This document shows positions 34,746 to 46,559 of a stretch of 64,000 nucleotides of DNA, in pieces. The position numbers and the translations under genes were made by a program. Every line of letters begins with the position of its first letter. The stretch's first letter is position 1. Location of the stretch: the NCBI GenBank assembly GCA_021904315.1, contig CM038923.1, positions 18,358,038 through 18,422,037 of the forward strand, in the 5' to 3' direction. The stretch comes from Sphagnum magellanicum. Lineage: Eukaryota > Streptophyta > Sphagnopsida > Sphagnales > Sphagnaceae. The notes beneath the pieces were generated by a model that saw only the letters and a program-made list of their open reading frames with translations, searched no databases and was not told the DNA's origin.

Positions 34746-36977
34746 TTAATTTATTGTAAGATGTGTAAAATTGACAATGTGAAAGAGTTCAATGAAGTAC
34801 TTACAAATAGGTCAAATTTCCTGGGCATGGAATGTTGGTTGTGACTATAAGGTCACCTGATAATTTGTTATTTGATACGTCCAAAATATTGAGCTTGGTA
34901 ATATCCCAAATTGAAGGTGGGATTGATCCACTAAATAGATTGCCACTAAGGTCCCTGTGCACCACCAAATAAGAATACCATATTTGTAAGCAAGCTATTT
35001 TAAATATGAGTTATTCAAAGTAATAGGCTGACATTGCACCACCACAAATCAAGTCTGAATGAAGTTGTTGAAAACATATATGGAATAGTCTACTTATTGT
35101 AAGTAAACCCTAAATAATCATCCAAACTGAAACCCCAAGATTAAATGATTAAGTTCAAACAAAATTATGGGGTTTGAATTACGTTTGCAGCTACTCCCTA
35201 ATCCAACCTCTGTTAGTGTAAGCCTAGCTAGGTGTAATAGAGCAGATCCTGCCTTAGCCATCTGTCAGTGAAGGGTACTTACAATGAGTTAAGATTGAGA
35301 AGATTGCCAAAGCTGGGAGAAATGGCTCCTGTTAAATTGTAAGTTGAGAGATTCCTGTTGACCATCACAACAGTGTCCAACTTCATCAGATGACACAATA
35401 TTTTAAGTGTCAGAGCTAGGTCATGGAAGAACGAGGCCAAGTAGAAATGAGTGATGGCTTTAAAATTTATACGGTTGAGACCTTGCTTTCCCCTGTGATT
35501 TCACTATTAATAAACATTTGTAGGAGAAATGGAGGGGGTTCAGTTCAACAATTTGAAAATTCAAAAGCAATGGTGGAGGGATACAAAAACTTGTAGCAAT
35601 TTGTGTCTTGGTGGTGGGCATTCCTGAAAGGTAGTCCACATGGATTTTACATGCCATCCTGGAAAACAGGATTGTTTTACCTTGCTACTTTGATGCTAGT
35701 CCAAATATGAGTAACATAACGTAAACCCTAACCCATGTAGAGAATGTAAACTTGCGAAACTTTGTTGCAATCAAAAAAAGAATACATGAAGCAGAAATTA
35801 GAGGGAAAAATTCTACCCAAATAGATGCTAACTCTAGTTTTGCTACTGATGGTGTACAACAGAATTAATCGATTTCCAAGGACAAGTAACAAATCAGAAT
35901 TGAGATTGGAAGGCAGGTGGGTCCCCAACAAGGGAAAACAGAGAGATGGCCCACCCCCTTGAGGCTGATGGTTGCTTCTACCCGGGGAAATTTGGCCCCA
36001 ATCTAAAGAAGTGGTATGCAAATGATCAGAAACACTGCAGCAGCAAAATTGCAGTGAATGGACAGAGAATGTGCATGAAAAACAACACCTAGGATGAAAT
36101 CAGAAAAAACTTGTCAGGGTTGGGCTTGACAACCATGTAATTGTTACTTTGGAGATATTTCACCCTTTACCCTAAGGTTCTTAAGGTCAACTGCTATTTC
36201 AACTGCATGCAACCAGCACATAAGGGATCCTGAGGTCTAAGAAATAGTTGGCAAAGGACCTAGAAAGGAAAAACACTGGTCAGGAACCTTACATAAAATG
36301 GCCTGTACTTTCTAACTTGTACACCCGCCCATGAATTTGAATTGTCATAAAGGTTGACAGCAAATACTTACACTGCTTGAATTGAAGGAGATGGATTGCC
36401 AAGTGTGCTGCATGTGACCCAACTGTGAGGAACCGGAAGGCAGGGATCCCCAGTCCACTCTGTAAGGTTCATTTGTGACTTGATCTCTTCGATGGCAAGA
36501 GCTACACACACCACCCTAGTTGCAGTCAGCCATCACATTTTGAGCAATCTATCACCACTTATATGTAACTGAAGCATACAGTCCAGCGGGTTTCTATGAA
36601 AAAAACACTTCACTAGCTGTTAATGACACAGTAGAGAAGATTCTAGGGACACACCAAGTATGCACACAGAATTGTATGTCAAGAATTTGCCTCTTATGAG
36701 AGGGAAATTACATTGAAACAACATGAGACATCAGTCTGGTGAAATGTGAATCTACATACCTTAAAAGGCTGAAAATTGACTGAATCACTATGTGAATAAC
36801 TTCCAGGTATGACAAGCTATGCAAAAACATGAAAATAATTCATCCAAGGATTTGGGTGTTGTTTGGGTGTCTCCTGCAGAGAATCTCAAATCTTCCAACA
36901 TTCAAGCTTATGAAGTATGGGGTACAACAGTTTTTTCAAAACATTTGGAAATGAAGAAAATGGGTGTACTTGAAATA

Positions 36978-37082
36978 GAAGCCTATAAATATGTAACTTG
37001 GAGAATTAAGAATAATTTGATGGATTGTTAAGTTTTCCATCAAATTATTCTCAATTCTCCAAGTTACATATTTATAGGCTTC
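36978..37082. repeat. Long intronic hairpin, unit A (intron 3)
   Basis: Two 47-base arms (36978-37024 and 37036-37082) separated by 11 bases. They are perfectly complementary except at one position. The arms start GAAGCCTATAAATATG and end TTTGATGGA. It lies in the kinase gene intron between the malectin-like exon 3 and the linker exon 4, so it would be present in the unspliced transcript. It could be a minimal foldback or MITE element or a small-RNA precursor. Confidence 0.92.
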
Positions 37083-39058
37083 TCAAATTATTCCCAAGCA
37101 GAATCTGGGATCACAACAGCCTAATGGAAACAGACCCTGAAAGCTCACAAGTAAGGTCACTTGCTAGGACCAAATGAAACCTAGGATCTAGAAGCAACAG
37201 GAAAGCAAGTATTTACAGTGAGATGAACAACTCACCATCCTGATTGTTTGTCAATCTGGCCATGTGGTTGGTGCTAATTTCAAAAAGCTCCAAGGCATTT
37301 GCCAATGGACCCATAGTACTTGAACTGTTTTTATCTTCATACATATGAATACCTGATCCAGGGGTGAGTGTATAGTACAAAGAGAGCGAATAATGACCCG
37401 AGAACATTGGGAATGGATTCAAGAGATGGATATTTGCATCACCAGGCACGAAGAAGTAAAATTGCTGTGAAGTAGCATTTGCTGTTGGATCCAATTCAGC
37501 AATGTAGAATGACAGAGCATATTGATAGCTGTAGGTATCTGGGAAGGAGATTGTCATGTCAGGAGAGCTTGTCAGGGCGGTATCCATCACTGCTTCAGGG
37601 GGTTTGCCCACTATTACCACAACGTCCTCGGGGGAGCTTGCCGTTAAACGTTGCACAGGTGAAATGGTACTCTGTAGAAACGTTGAGTTGGCTGCAGTGG
37701 GAAACCAGTAGCGATCAAAAGCATCATCGGGATGTCTGCAATATAAACCGGAATTGCTATAAAGACAGAACTATAAGAAATCTAAGACTCCTTATGGCAA
37801 AAATGTAGCATTTCCTCAAGGGAATGACTCTCAAATTAATCCAGTGCCAAATATGGGACTATGATCCATCAGAGATAAAAGAAGATTATTGCATGTTCAG
37901 ACTAGTGACAACCTAGCCAGTCAGATGATTAAAGTTAACAGATTGATCAAAACCCTATTTTTTGACCAATTCGGGCTTTTCTGTTTTTCTAGTCTGTAAC
38001 TGTTTGAAGACGCTTGGAGAAATCATTGAATGGTAATGAGGATAATTTGGGCTACATACCTGACGAGGTCGTTTCCACCGAAGTTCAGCCTGTATTTTGT
38101 CTTGAAGTATACTCCTTCACCGAGGACGGCAGCAACATTAGCATTCCAGAGACCATCCGGCACAGACCAAAAAGATATGGCGGAAATGAAGGGAACTGAA
38201 TTAGAGGAGTCTCGTAACAGGCATAGATAGGTCACGTTATTCAGCTGTGTCATAAAACTAATCTCGTGATACACAAATATGGTAGGGTTATCAAAGGTAA
38301 CGTTAGCGACTACAGTCCCGTCTATAGCCATCTGAAAGCTGGGGAGCTTGGTAGCATTGTCATAAGAACCATAGAAGAAAGTCCCTCTGATCATGTACGT
38401 CATGTTTGGCATAGCTGCAAATCTGTAACAGTTTTTGGCCAGAGAATCAGGAAGTATCGAACGGTTTTGAATTCCGAGAAGTCTGGATAATAAGTCTGGG
38501 CACTTGGGACGTCTCCGTTTACACCATTTGTTATATACTCATCATCAGGGACCCATGAGATATTTCTGACACTATCTACATAGTTGGCGTTCGAACCGCA
38601 GTCGACAGAAATCGATCCTGGCAAAAGGCGGAGAAAAAGGAAGTGAACATCACTTGTCGAACTAAAACTTGAGGTTAAGTAAGCCCACCCGCGTGCTGAG
38701 AACTCAAGCGGTCGGCATTATAAAGACGTTGGTGACGTACTAACAGATGACGTTGCTGCACATGTTTACAAAGAAACCCAAGTTCTTTGGAACACTTGTT
38801 CAAACTTCTCTTCCAATAGCATGCCATGTCTCTTACAGCAGCTTCAGGTTTCCATCTCATTTTCGAGAAACATAAGTATGCTACGTTTCTAAAGTGCGGC
38901 AAGAGTGTTACATACTACAAAAGAGGTACACAAACCAGAGACTATGTATATGATTAACCTGAAGTTTGAGCCGACACGGTTGGAAAGCTCGAGAGATTGC
39001 ACTCCAGCACAATAAAAAACAATACTGTCAGCTTCCAGACTCCCATTCTTTTGTCCAT

Positions 39059-39526
39059 GGCTGCAGAAGACTTAACATAACAGATCATGATCTGGAGCTC
39101 GCCACTTCATGTCACACACCAAAGTAAAACCTCCTTGAGAAACGCGTTTGCTGCGCAAGGACTTAGACTTGAAATCGTAGCTTGTGTCCTTCAGACAAAG
39201 AAGAAGTCCTACACATCAGCAAACCCATCTGCTACAAGCAGCCAGGATTTCCTCTCCATGCTGGCACATAGTTTGGCACGCTAATGACAGCGGAATTGGC
39301 AGTGCCTTCATTGCCCACCGTACTCGGACAGAAAATGCTATTAAACGCAAGAGCCCAAAAAGGATTAGAAATTACCTAAGGCCTCCAAACTTCAGATTGG
39401 CTAACGTTGAAATTTGGGGGGGGGTGTTTTGACCCTGTTTGTATAGGCTTATATCATTTTTTAGTGCACAAATATATAGAGCTTGCTGAATAGGCTGTTG
39501 TGAAGAAAAAATGTTATGGCCAATTA
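39059..39526 (-). other. 5' flank of kinase copy A
   Basis: Upstream sequence conserved with 61689-62138 in unit B, apart from a 13-base difference near 39268-39281 and small indels. No convincing TATA box or known cis-element could be pinned down. A nine-base G run lies at 39416-39424. Confidence 0.4.
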
Positions 39527-39850
39527 AATTGCTGGATTTGGTGGTCTGAATTGGTTTTTAGTTATTTGAGTGAAACAGTAATTCAATTTATAATAGAGTT
39601 TGGTATGTTTGTGAGGATTTTAGAGGACCAATGGAAATGACAGAACGGAACAACTATTTTGAATGTTCAGCAGAATAAGATTGGTGTAGGCCTGATTTTT
39701 GTTTTTCCATCTCAATGGCATTGCTGGGTTTGGTAGTCTGAATTTGTTTTCTTACTTATGTGGAGTGAACTAAAGGTTCTGTGTGTAATAATTATTTACA
39801 GACAGGGTTGCTGCACATTACTTGTGCACTTTGTTTGATGCAGACTCCAT
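39527..39850. repeat. Two-unit dispersed repeat upstream of copy A
   Basis: Contains two related units about 188 bases apart, each beginning TGCTGGRTTTGGTRGTCTGAA. The same two-unit arrangement is in unit B at about 62140-62465 and, in reverse orientation and more diverged, at 43530-43860 in the spacer. It is therefore a repeat family older than the segmental duplication. Confidence 0.7.
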
Positions 39851-40200
39851 GGCTATCATCCATATGAAGAAAAGTGATGATCATTGGTAAGAAGAGGATT
39901 CAGTTAAATCTGGCTATAAATTAGATATGAAGCACAAATTTTTAGTCTTCCTTCTATATTTCTGACTATTTACTGCAACGAATATAGCAATCTGGCTCTT
40001 TTTTGACTGCTAGTAATTTGTTGCAGAGAAATTATGGCTCCATTACAAAGCAATTATGCTGTGAGCAGTGCAAGGCCACTTGCAAGGACCTCTAATATGG
40101 AGTCGGAACTTGGCAGCCAAGTGGACACTGGGTTCTATAGCTTTGCCCCTTCCATGGTGACGAGTGGGTGCCCGTGACCTTCGGCCACTGTGATCATCCA

Positions 40201-40520
40201 GCCGGACGAACATTTCATCCATCCCCTTAATCGGGACGGACAGTAGCTAAAAGAAAAAAAGCTTCCCCAAAATCCATCTCATCATCAAGCCGGACGTACA
40301 TTTCATCCATCCCCTTAATTGGGACGGACAGTAGCTAAAAGAAAAAAAAAGGTAGTCTTGGTCAATACAAAAAAAAAAAAAAAAAAAAAATTGATTCTGG
40401 GCTGTTCAAGGCCTAAATATTTTTTTTTCGGTCTTCCCCTAAATCCATTCCGTCATCAAGCCGGACGGACATTTCATCCGCCCCCTTAATCGGGACGGAC
40501 AGTGGCTAAAAGAAAAAAAA
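40201..40520. repeat. Three copies of a 60-base GGACGGACA-containing unit
   Basis: Units at 40201-40260, 40289-40350 and 40460-40520. Each runs from GCCGGACG through TTTCATCC, CCCCTTAAT and GGGACGGACAG to GCTAAAAGAAAAAAA. Each ends in an A-rich tract, and the second and third are followed by GGTAGTCTT. Confidence 0.9.
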
Positions 40521-40555
40521 GGTAGTCTTTAATTTTTTAGAAACTTTTGACTGGC

Positions 40556-40612
40556 CGCCCTGCCCCGCCCCGCCCCGCCCTGCCCTGCCCCTGCCCCTGC
40601 CCCTGCCCTGCT
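40556..40612. repeat. C-rich simple repeat (G-quadruplex candidate on minus strand)
   Basis: Successive CCCTG, CCCCG and CCCCTG units. The minus strand has more than eight GGG or GGGG runs spaced by one or two bases, a sequence able to form a G-quadruplex. Confidence 0.85.
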
Positions 40613-41067
40613 CTGTTTATCGTGACAGACAGACAGACACCTCGGCTCAGGTCCTCGAAGGTTTTGAGGACCTCGCTCGTTTCAGGACCTCGTCTTGTTT
40701 TTGTCGCCACAGACAGACGGACACACATGTAGCTTTTATATATAAGATGGTAAATGGTTGGCCACAAAAGAGAAGCAATGAACTAAATATTGCATTGGTG
40801 GTAAGGGTAAAAGGTTGGCAACAGGAGAGAAGGAATGAATATTGCATTGGCTCAATTCAGAAGACAGTGGCATGGAAAGATTTCCCCTAGGGTCAAGATG
40901 GAGATCCTCATTTTATTAGTTTGTACTTTTTTTTTAGAAAGCCATCTTCTTCAAATGCCAAGTTCAAACTTGTGTAAAAACATTTTGAAATGATCAAAAA
41001 GTTGGATAATGGATGGATTGGCAAAGGTGAATCTAGAGTAGTTAAACAATGAGGTTTCATCCATTTT

Positions 41068-41215
41068 CATCCAGTTTTTCATCCATTGTGCAAGTTCCTT
41101 GCATGCCACTTTCAGGGTAGCTCCCAATTTTTCATCCATTGTGCAAGTTGTCCAATTTCACAGATGCCTTCTGGGTAACTCTCTGGACTTTCATCCATTG
41201 TTCAATCTCCCCACG
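41068..41215. repeat. Tandem TTTCATCCATTGTGCAAG units, unit A
   Basis: Three to four imperfect units of about 50 bases, each containing TTTCATCCATTGTGCAA and a following CCTTG/CTCCC segment. The minus-strand reading repeats LAQWMKNW-like peptides, but this is a by-product of the repeat. The block continues in decayed form to about 41400. Confidence 0.7.
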
Positions 41216-41430
41216 GAGCAACTTGTATGCATCCCCAGGATGAAAATCCAAGGTGCTTCCCAATAAAACCTTATGGAACTTCCTCAAGGACTTGTGCAAC
41301 TTTTTGGGTAGTTGCCCCAGATGCCTCCAAGGAAGAAGCTCCCTGGAATTTCATCGTCGTGAAACTTTCCATGGGAAGTGTGCAACTTTCCAATAATAAG
41401 CCAATAGCATGAGGTTTTATGAGAGTGTTT

Positions 41431-43529
41431 GCTGTTCTTCCTTTGTTTTCATAACTGAAGGGGCATGGTTCTTTGTGAAATTATTTTCTCTCCCACGCCA
41501 GGTATCAAATAATTGGATTTTGAATAATTTGAGATTTTTCTATCATCAATTTGATTGGTTAAGAAATATTCCTAATTATCAAACTCTTCGGTTATCCTTT
41601 TGATAATATCAACCTGGTATTCACAAGGGTTAGTTTTGAAATACCTGACCTAATACCTAACCCAATAGCCAGTTGGTTTTTAGCTTAAACCTTAACCCCC
41701 AAAATGAAAATTTTCATTTTCGATGCATTTCTCGCAATTGTCGAATCACACTAATCAAATTCCAGCCAAAGAGGCTTTTAAAATTAACTACAATTGAAGA
41801 AGTGTGATCAAATGAAAACTGATAATTCAAATATTTTAATATTAACAGACTAAAAAAATTCTTGGGAAAAAATATTGGAAAAAAACGGGTCTAATTTTTG
41901 TTTTTTAATCAAAGTAACATCTAAACCATAAGGGTGTTACCAGATCTCTTATATATATATATAAGATAGGTGAGGTCTTGACCTGATTTTTAATCAATTT
42001 GAGACCTTAACCATTGGTTATGAAGAACCTACCATTGGGCATTTGTTGATAATTGATCATTTGTTCAATAGTCAATTAACAAAGGTTTTTAAACTTGAAA
42101 GGATGAAAAAAATTGTTGAAAAGTAAATTGTACCAAATGCTTACATCACACAATGTTAATAAATAAGAGATTTACTCAAGTGCAAACATAAATTTTTATT
42201 GAAAGGATACTATAATATAATGCTCACAATATGAAACATAATATCACAAACTCCTCAAGGTTCTTATTACATGAAACACACAAACTTGCACAATGAAAAA
42301 AAAAAGAGTTAAATCATCAACATCAAAGTATTTAATTAAAAGACCAAACCATAAATAACCAAACTAATATAAATAACAAAAATAATTCAACTTTATGAAA
42401 GTAATTAGTTACTTTCTTACTCCAATAACTAATGAAATTTAACTAGTTGAGCTTGAATCCTCAACACACAATTCAATATTTTATGTAAAAAACTGAGTAC
42501 CTATTAACCTAAACATGACATCTAAAATCTAATGGGTGAGGGAGGCTGGCCAAACTCCAAACTACATTCTCCAATATTGTCATGTCTTGCGGAGCAGGAA
42601 CAGCTACATATTTAAAGAGTGCAATCCCAATGTACATAGCTATGGTAAAGTTGTGATGGGCCAAGTCCAAGTCAGGTGTTAGTGTACTCTGAATAGTTAG
42701 AGGTTCACAAGGTTTTTGGACCATGGAACCAGCCTCTTGGTAAAATTGGGACCAGGATTTGGACTGGGCTACTCTCTTTAAAATCCAGGTTCTTTAGCTA
42801 CTGAGGTGTAGGCTTTTTTTAAAAATGTCAAATGAGTTTTTTATTTTAATTTGTTACACATGTTTAATAAGATGAAATGTTTTGCTTTTAGCTCAGTGCA
42901 CTAATTGAACAAAAAAAATTGTGCACATAATTTTAGTTTTAGCTAGAACTTCCACTAAACCAGAAAAACCATTTTCAATACTATCAGGCCCCCAAAAAAA
43001 GAAAAAACTGAAACTGAAGGTTTTGTTTCAAAATCAAGAAGTGGACAATACCCAGTGATTATTACCAGCCCATGTGAACTAGTTCCAGCCTCCACAAGGG
43101 GTTTTTCTTTTGTTTTTGTTTTCTTCAATTTTTCTATGTAGCTGAAATGGCAATCATCTATGTGATGATTTGGCTAGATTTCACATTAAGAAAATATGAA
43201 AATTTTAAAAAAAATCTGTAAGTTTTCTACATTTTTTGCTACTTGTCGAATCTTAGGATAGAATCTAGTGATTTCTCTTAAATATAATTTTTTCTGGAAA
43301 TTTGGCAACTAAAAAGCTCACAAAACATTAAAATTTCACAAATTTGAAAAAATAATCCAGCATTTGACAAAAATTCGCCCAGACAAAAACCCATGTCGTT
43401 CACCCTTAGTGAATTGCCTACCTCTTCAGTGTCACTTCATTGATTGCCAATGGTTCCACCTTCAGTGAATGGGCTGCCAAAAACACCAATATTACTTTTA
43501 CCATAGAGAAAAACTGGCCACACAGCAAT
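41431..43529. other. Spacer between duplicated units, left part
   Basis: No recognised gene. AT-rich, with an alternating AT tract at about 41947-41965. An open frame at 42724-42509 (-) is short and unrecognised. Unit A homology may continue a little into this stretch, because its partner lies beyond the window. Confidence 0.4.
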
Positions 43530-43860
43530 CACTGCTATAGGAAAAAACAAAGTGCACATGTAACATGCTAGAATCATGTCTGTAAATAGCTATTACACAT
43601 TGAACTGTTAATTCACTCAACGTAACTAAGAAAATAAATTTAAACTACCAAATCCAGCAATCCTGAGTCTGAAAAAACACCTTCAGGCCTCCACACAATC
43701 CTATTCTGCTGACAATGAAAATAATGATCCCTTTCTAACATTTTCATTGGTCCTGTAAAACTCTCCCAAGCCTATCAAACCCTGTTACACATTTAACTGT
43801 GAGTTCACTCAAGCTAACTAAGAAAAAAATTCAAATGACCAAAATACAGAGGGTGTTGAT
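43530..43860. repeat. Inverted, diverged copy of the two-unit repeat
   Basis: The reverse complement aligns along the whole of 39527-39850. Landmarks are ACAGGACCAATGAAAATG, GTCAGCAGAATAGGATTG, TTGCTGGATTTGGTAGT and ACATGTGCACTTTGTTT. By eye it is roughly 70-75% similar. It lies between the duplicated units and is not part of either. Confidence 0.65.
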
Positions 43861-46559
43861 CTATATTAGCGCCACAGAGACATTTTTAACTGCACAAACA
43901 ACAAGACTGTCTCTTGATGTGGGCAACAGGTTGCAAGGTTGAAAATATGTTAATAATGTAAGGGGATCCTAAGTAGTAAAATCAGAGAAGTATTGTTAAA
44001 AGGTCTTACCTGGTGTTTAAAGCCCCGTGCAGGGTGCATGTCTTTTTGCATAGGCCACATGCAAAAGACATGCAACATTTAACCCAATATGGTCCGCCAC
44101 CTCAATGTTTCTCCTACCTACAATGGGGGAGGCTAAAAACTGATACCCCTATGATATAGGGGACATGTTAGATTATCTTTTTCACACTTATGATGTCTCA
44201 TTTGGATTTCTTGAGCCAGCTGGCAAGGTTTTTCAAGCTTGGGCAGCGTCCAGCATTTCCACTTCCAAATTTTGCTCTTTGCCTATGTTACAAAACTGAA
44301 GAACACACGTGGGAAGGGTCAGCTCATACTAGGTGCGCAAAACATGACAAGGCTGAGAACAGTCCAAAACACTGGTGATTTTTTTCTGCCCAAAAATAGA
44401 TGAATTTTGTATGAATTTGTGCACTTGATGATCAATTTCAATCATCCATTTCTTCCTCATCTCAACTTGGTTTTGCACAATATTTATTTCACATTATTTA
44501 TATAGATGCTTTCTATTTACCTTATAATTTTTACTGTCAATAAAGCATGGTATCTTGGTGCAATCCTCCAAAAACTTAAAAAAGTAAAAATTGAACCGTG
44601 GGGATTTTTCATTTCTAAACCAAATCCTTTTTTTTTTTTAAATCAAAGAATTCATGACTTCTGGGTACATTTGTGAAGACTTGTCCAACTTTTGTATTGG
44701 GACAGTTTTGGTCAAATGTCAATTAAGGGTTAAGTACTAGGTCAAAAAGCTGATAACATTGAAAAACAATTCAAGGCACCAATTCAAAGGATCTCAATTC
44801 ATCCATCACAAAAAAAATTCTTCACACCTAGGCACAAGCAATGAGACTATTACAACACATAAGGGCCTGTTTACAACAGGGAACTCCTCAAATCAATTCA
44901 AGGCTCCTGTTCTAACAAGCTCATTTGTCATCTAAGCTAGTTTCAGAGTTAGTCACAAGCCTATTCCAACACCTGTATATGTGCTTGAGTTTTCTACAAT
45001 AATAGAACAATCATTGTCCATATACAGATTCTGTAAAATTGTGGTGAGAGTATAGACCAGTTATTCATCAGGTCATGGTGAAGTTGCAAGTTGCAAGGCC
45101 TTTTGTTTGGTGCCATCCCCTCTCCCTGTGTAACAGATTCATCTTTGTTTGTGCTCATTTGTTCAACAATAGTTAGGCCAGAAAAGGACACAATTTGTGA
45201 TTCCTGGCCCTGGACATGTATATCATGACAGGCTTCCATAAGACTTATGGGCTACCAACTAATGCCTTTGTCTATTATTGTCAGCCTAGTGGGAACTTGG
45301 AAGTCATACATACCAACAACCAATAGCATATAACTCCCGGACTCTGCTATTGGTTCCAAGGTGCAACTTGGAGCGTTCTTTTATGTTTTCGGAATATCAA
45401 ATGGGCGTCTCTTGTTGAAACACTTCTGCTGCATTTATGGTGATAGATATTATGAACGTTGAATTGTGAGGCCACTGGCTAAATAAATCCTGAATCGGTG
45501 AGAACTGGCTGTGGGCCTGGGCACATGCACAGGCGACGTTCCTACAGGAGTCCCAAGTTTCCCAACTTTACCCCTGATTTATCCCCTTGGGCAAAAGAGA
45601 CAAACCGTAAGCTTGGCGTAGGATGCACACGGGGAGGTGTTAGTCGCCTCCCCTAGGCAGGGGCAAAAGCTTAAATATTTAATCCTTATTAGGACTGAGT
45701 TCAGCTAATTAACCCTTTGCTTAAACCTTTTTCATTTTAAGTTAGTTTTTGGGGTCTTTATTTTAATTATGTATTTAAAAATAAACATTCATAACTTTTT
45801 CTCATGTCATCCAAATGTTATGATATTTGCATGATGAAGTTGTTTATTGCATGCAACCAGTCAAAAAGAATTAATTAAAAAAGTTATTGAGGTTTAAAGG
45901 AAAAAGATTGGACAATCATAAAAATAATTCAGCCTACTTTAATAAATATTCTTTTTTTTTTTCCTAATTGCATACAAATGACTCAAAATTTGAAAATAAA
46001 ATTACATAATGAATGGCCAAAAATTATGCCATTTTGTGGGATGGCATGGGGATCTTATTGGCTGATTTTTTTGGCAAAAAACATAGTGGTTTTTTGTAGG
46101 GTTTCTCATGATACCTTTGCTTAACTAATAACTAAAGAAATGCACCTAGTCCAGGTTGTTTTCCACTTTCCAAGTCCATTCAATGTAACCCAACTGAAGC
46201 ATGATAAGGTTTGATTGTTTGTTGGTAGCTAACTCGAGTCCTAGGCTCGATTGAAATGGTTTGATGTGGCTATCTTCAAAAGTTGCATGCGTTTTGAATT
46301 CTTTTCAAATGTCAAACAAAGTTGGTTAAAAATGGCCTTTCAAGCCCTTGTCGATCAAGACTCACACCCTTGATATACTAACTAATGAAAATCAAATGAA
46401 TTGAAAGGTTGATCACTCCAACTTTCTTGAATTTACAGAAATTCTAAACTCATAAGTGTAATGAACTCACCAACTACTTCCAATATGGGATAAACCCATT
46501 TGAAGCACCTCCTTGAGTCACCCCAAAACTAGGACTCATTTAGTCCTCCTAAAAAAAGG
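43861..46559. other. Spacer, middle part
   Basis: No supported gene. A stem-loop lies at 44035-44074. 45520-45690 is more GC-rich (CGGGGAGGTGTTAGTCGCC) and could be a retroelement end. Open frames at 44190-44378 (+) and 45239-44994 (-) show no motifs. Confidence 0.35.
44035..44074. repeat. Stem-loop
   Basis: TGCATGTCTTTTTGCAT (44035-44051) pairs with ATGCAAAAGACATGCA (44059-44074) around a 7-base loop, with one bulged T. Confidence 0.85.

Larger units (their letters stand above)
29940..39058 (-). pseudogene. Malectin-like LRR receptor kinase, copy A (broken)
   Basis: Fifteen exons inferred from GT-AG sites and comparison with copy B: 39058-38959, 38617-38060, 37735-37236, 36501-36372, 35354-35283, 34954-34805, 34070-33993, 33409-33260, 32605-32505, 32121-31975, 31753-31635, 31487-31280, 31161-30921, 30739-30589, 30305-29940. 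The undamaged product would have about 1,023 residues: signal peptide 1-31; malectin-like domain about 34-390 (GSISVDCGSNANY); GDPCLPVPHSW linker; LRRs about 430-580; membrane span about 622-647; kinase about 680-960 with [26 protein letters not shown] and APE. Damage: one base lost in exon 2 near 38453, giving a stop at 38402-38400; TGA at 31120-31118 where B has Arg; TAG at 30095-30093; TAA at 30005-30003. All splice sites are intact. An in-frame ATG at 39088 is an alternative start. Confidence 0.9.
40159..40746. mobile_element. 588-bp insertion in unit A with ATGGT target duplication
   Basis: Unit B reads CCATGGTAATGGTAAAAGG where unit A has this block. ATGGT at 40154-40158 is repeated at 40747-40751, a 5-base duplication. 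Inside are three copies of a roughly 60-base unit, a run of about 25 A residues near 40370-40390, a C-rich tract at about 40556-40612, and (GACA)n/GGACCTCG phrases. No protein-coding region is supported and no terminal inverted repeat is evident, so the class is unknown; a SINE-like or other non-autonomous element is possible. Confidence 0.75.
27080..41430. repeat. Segmental duplication, unit A
   Basis: Direct copy of 49708-64000. Collinear similarity starts near TATTGTAAATAATCATAA and is still present at 41430, which pairs with the right edge of the window. Similarity is about 90-97% by eye, highest in and near the kinase gene. It carries kinase gene copy A, its flanks and a downstream conserved open frame. 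Its main differences from unit B are a 588-bp insertion (40159-40746), the absence of the 557 bases at 62700-63256, and many small intron indels. Confidence 0.93.

Noticed and set aside
35460..35657. Conserved minus-strand frame in intron 4 of both kinase copies (also 58060-58293)
   Set aside because: It lies within the intron between exons 4 and 5, has no recognised domain, and the surrounding intron is equally conserved, so it gives no sign of selection.
37479..37808. Plus-strand open frames opposite the malectin-like exons (also 60201-60569 and 60897-61190)
   Set aside because: These are antisense shadows of kinase-gene exons 2 and 3; their peptides have no recognisable motif.
40537..40767. 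Minus-strand frame with a GQGQGQGRAGRGGAG tail
   Set aside because: The peptide is the translation of the C-rich simple repeat inside the 588-bp insertion.
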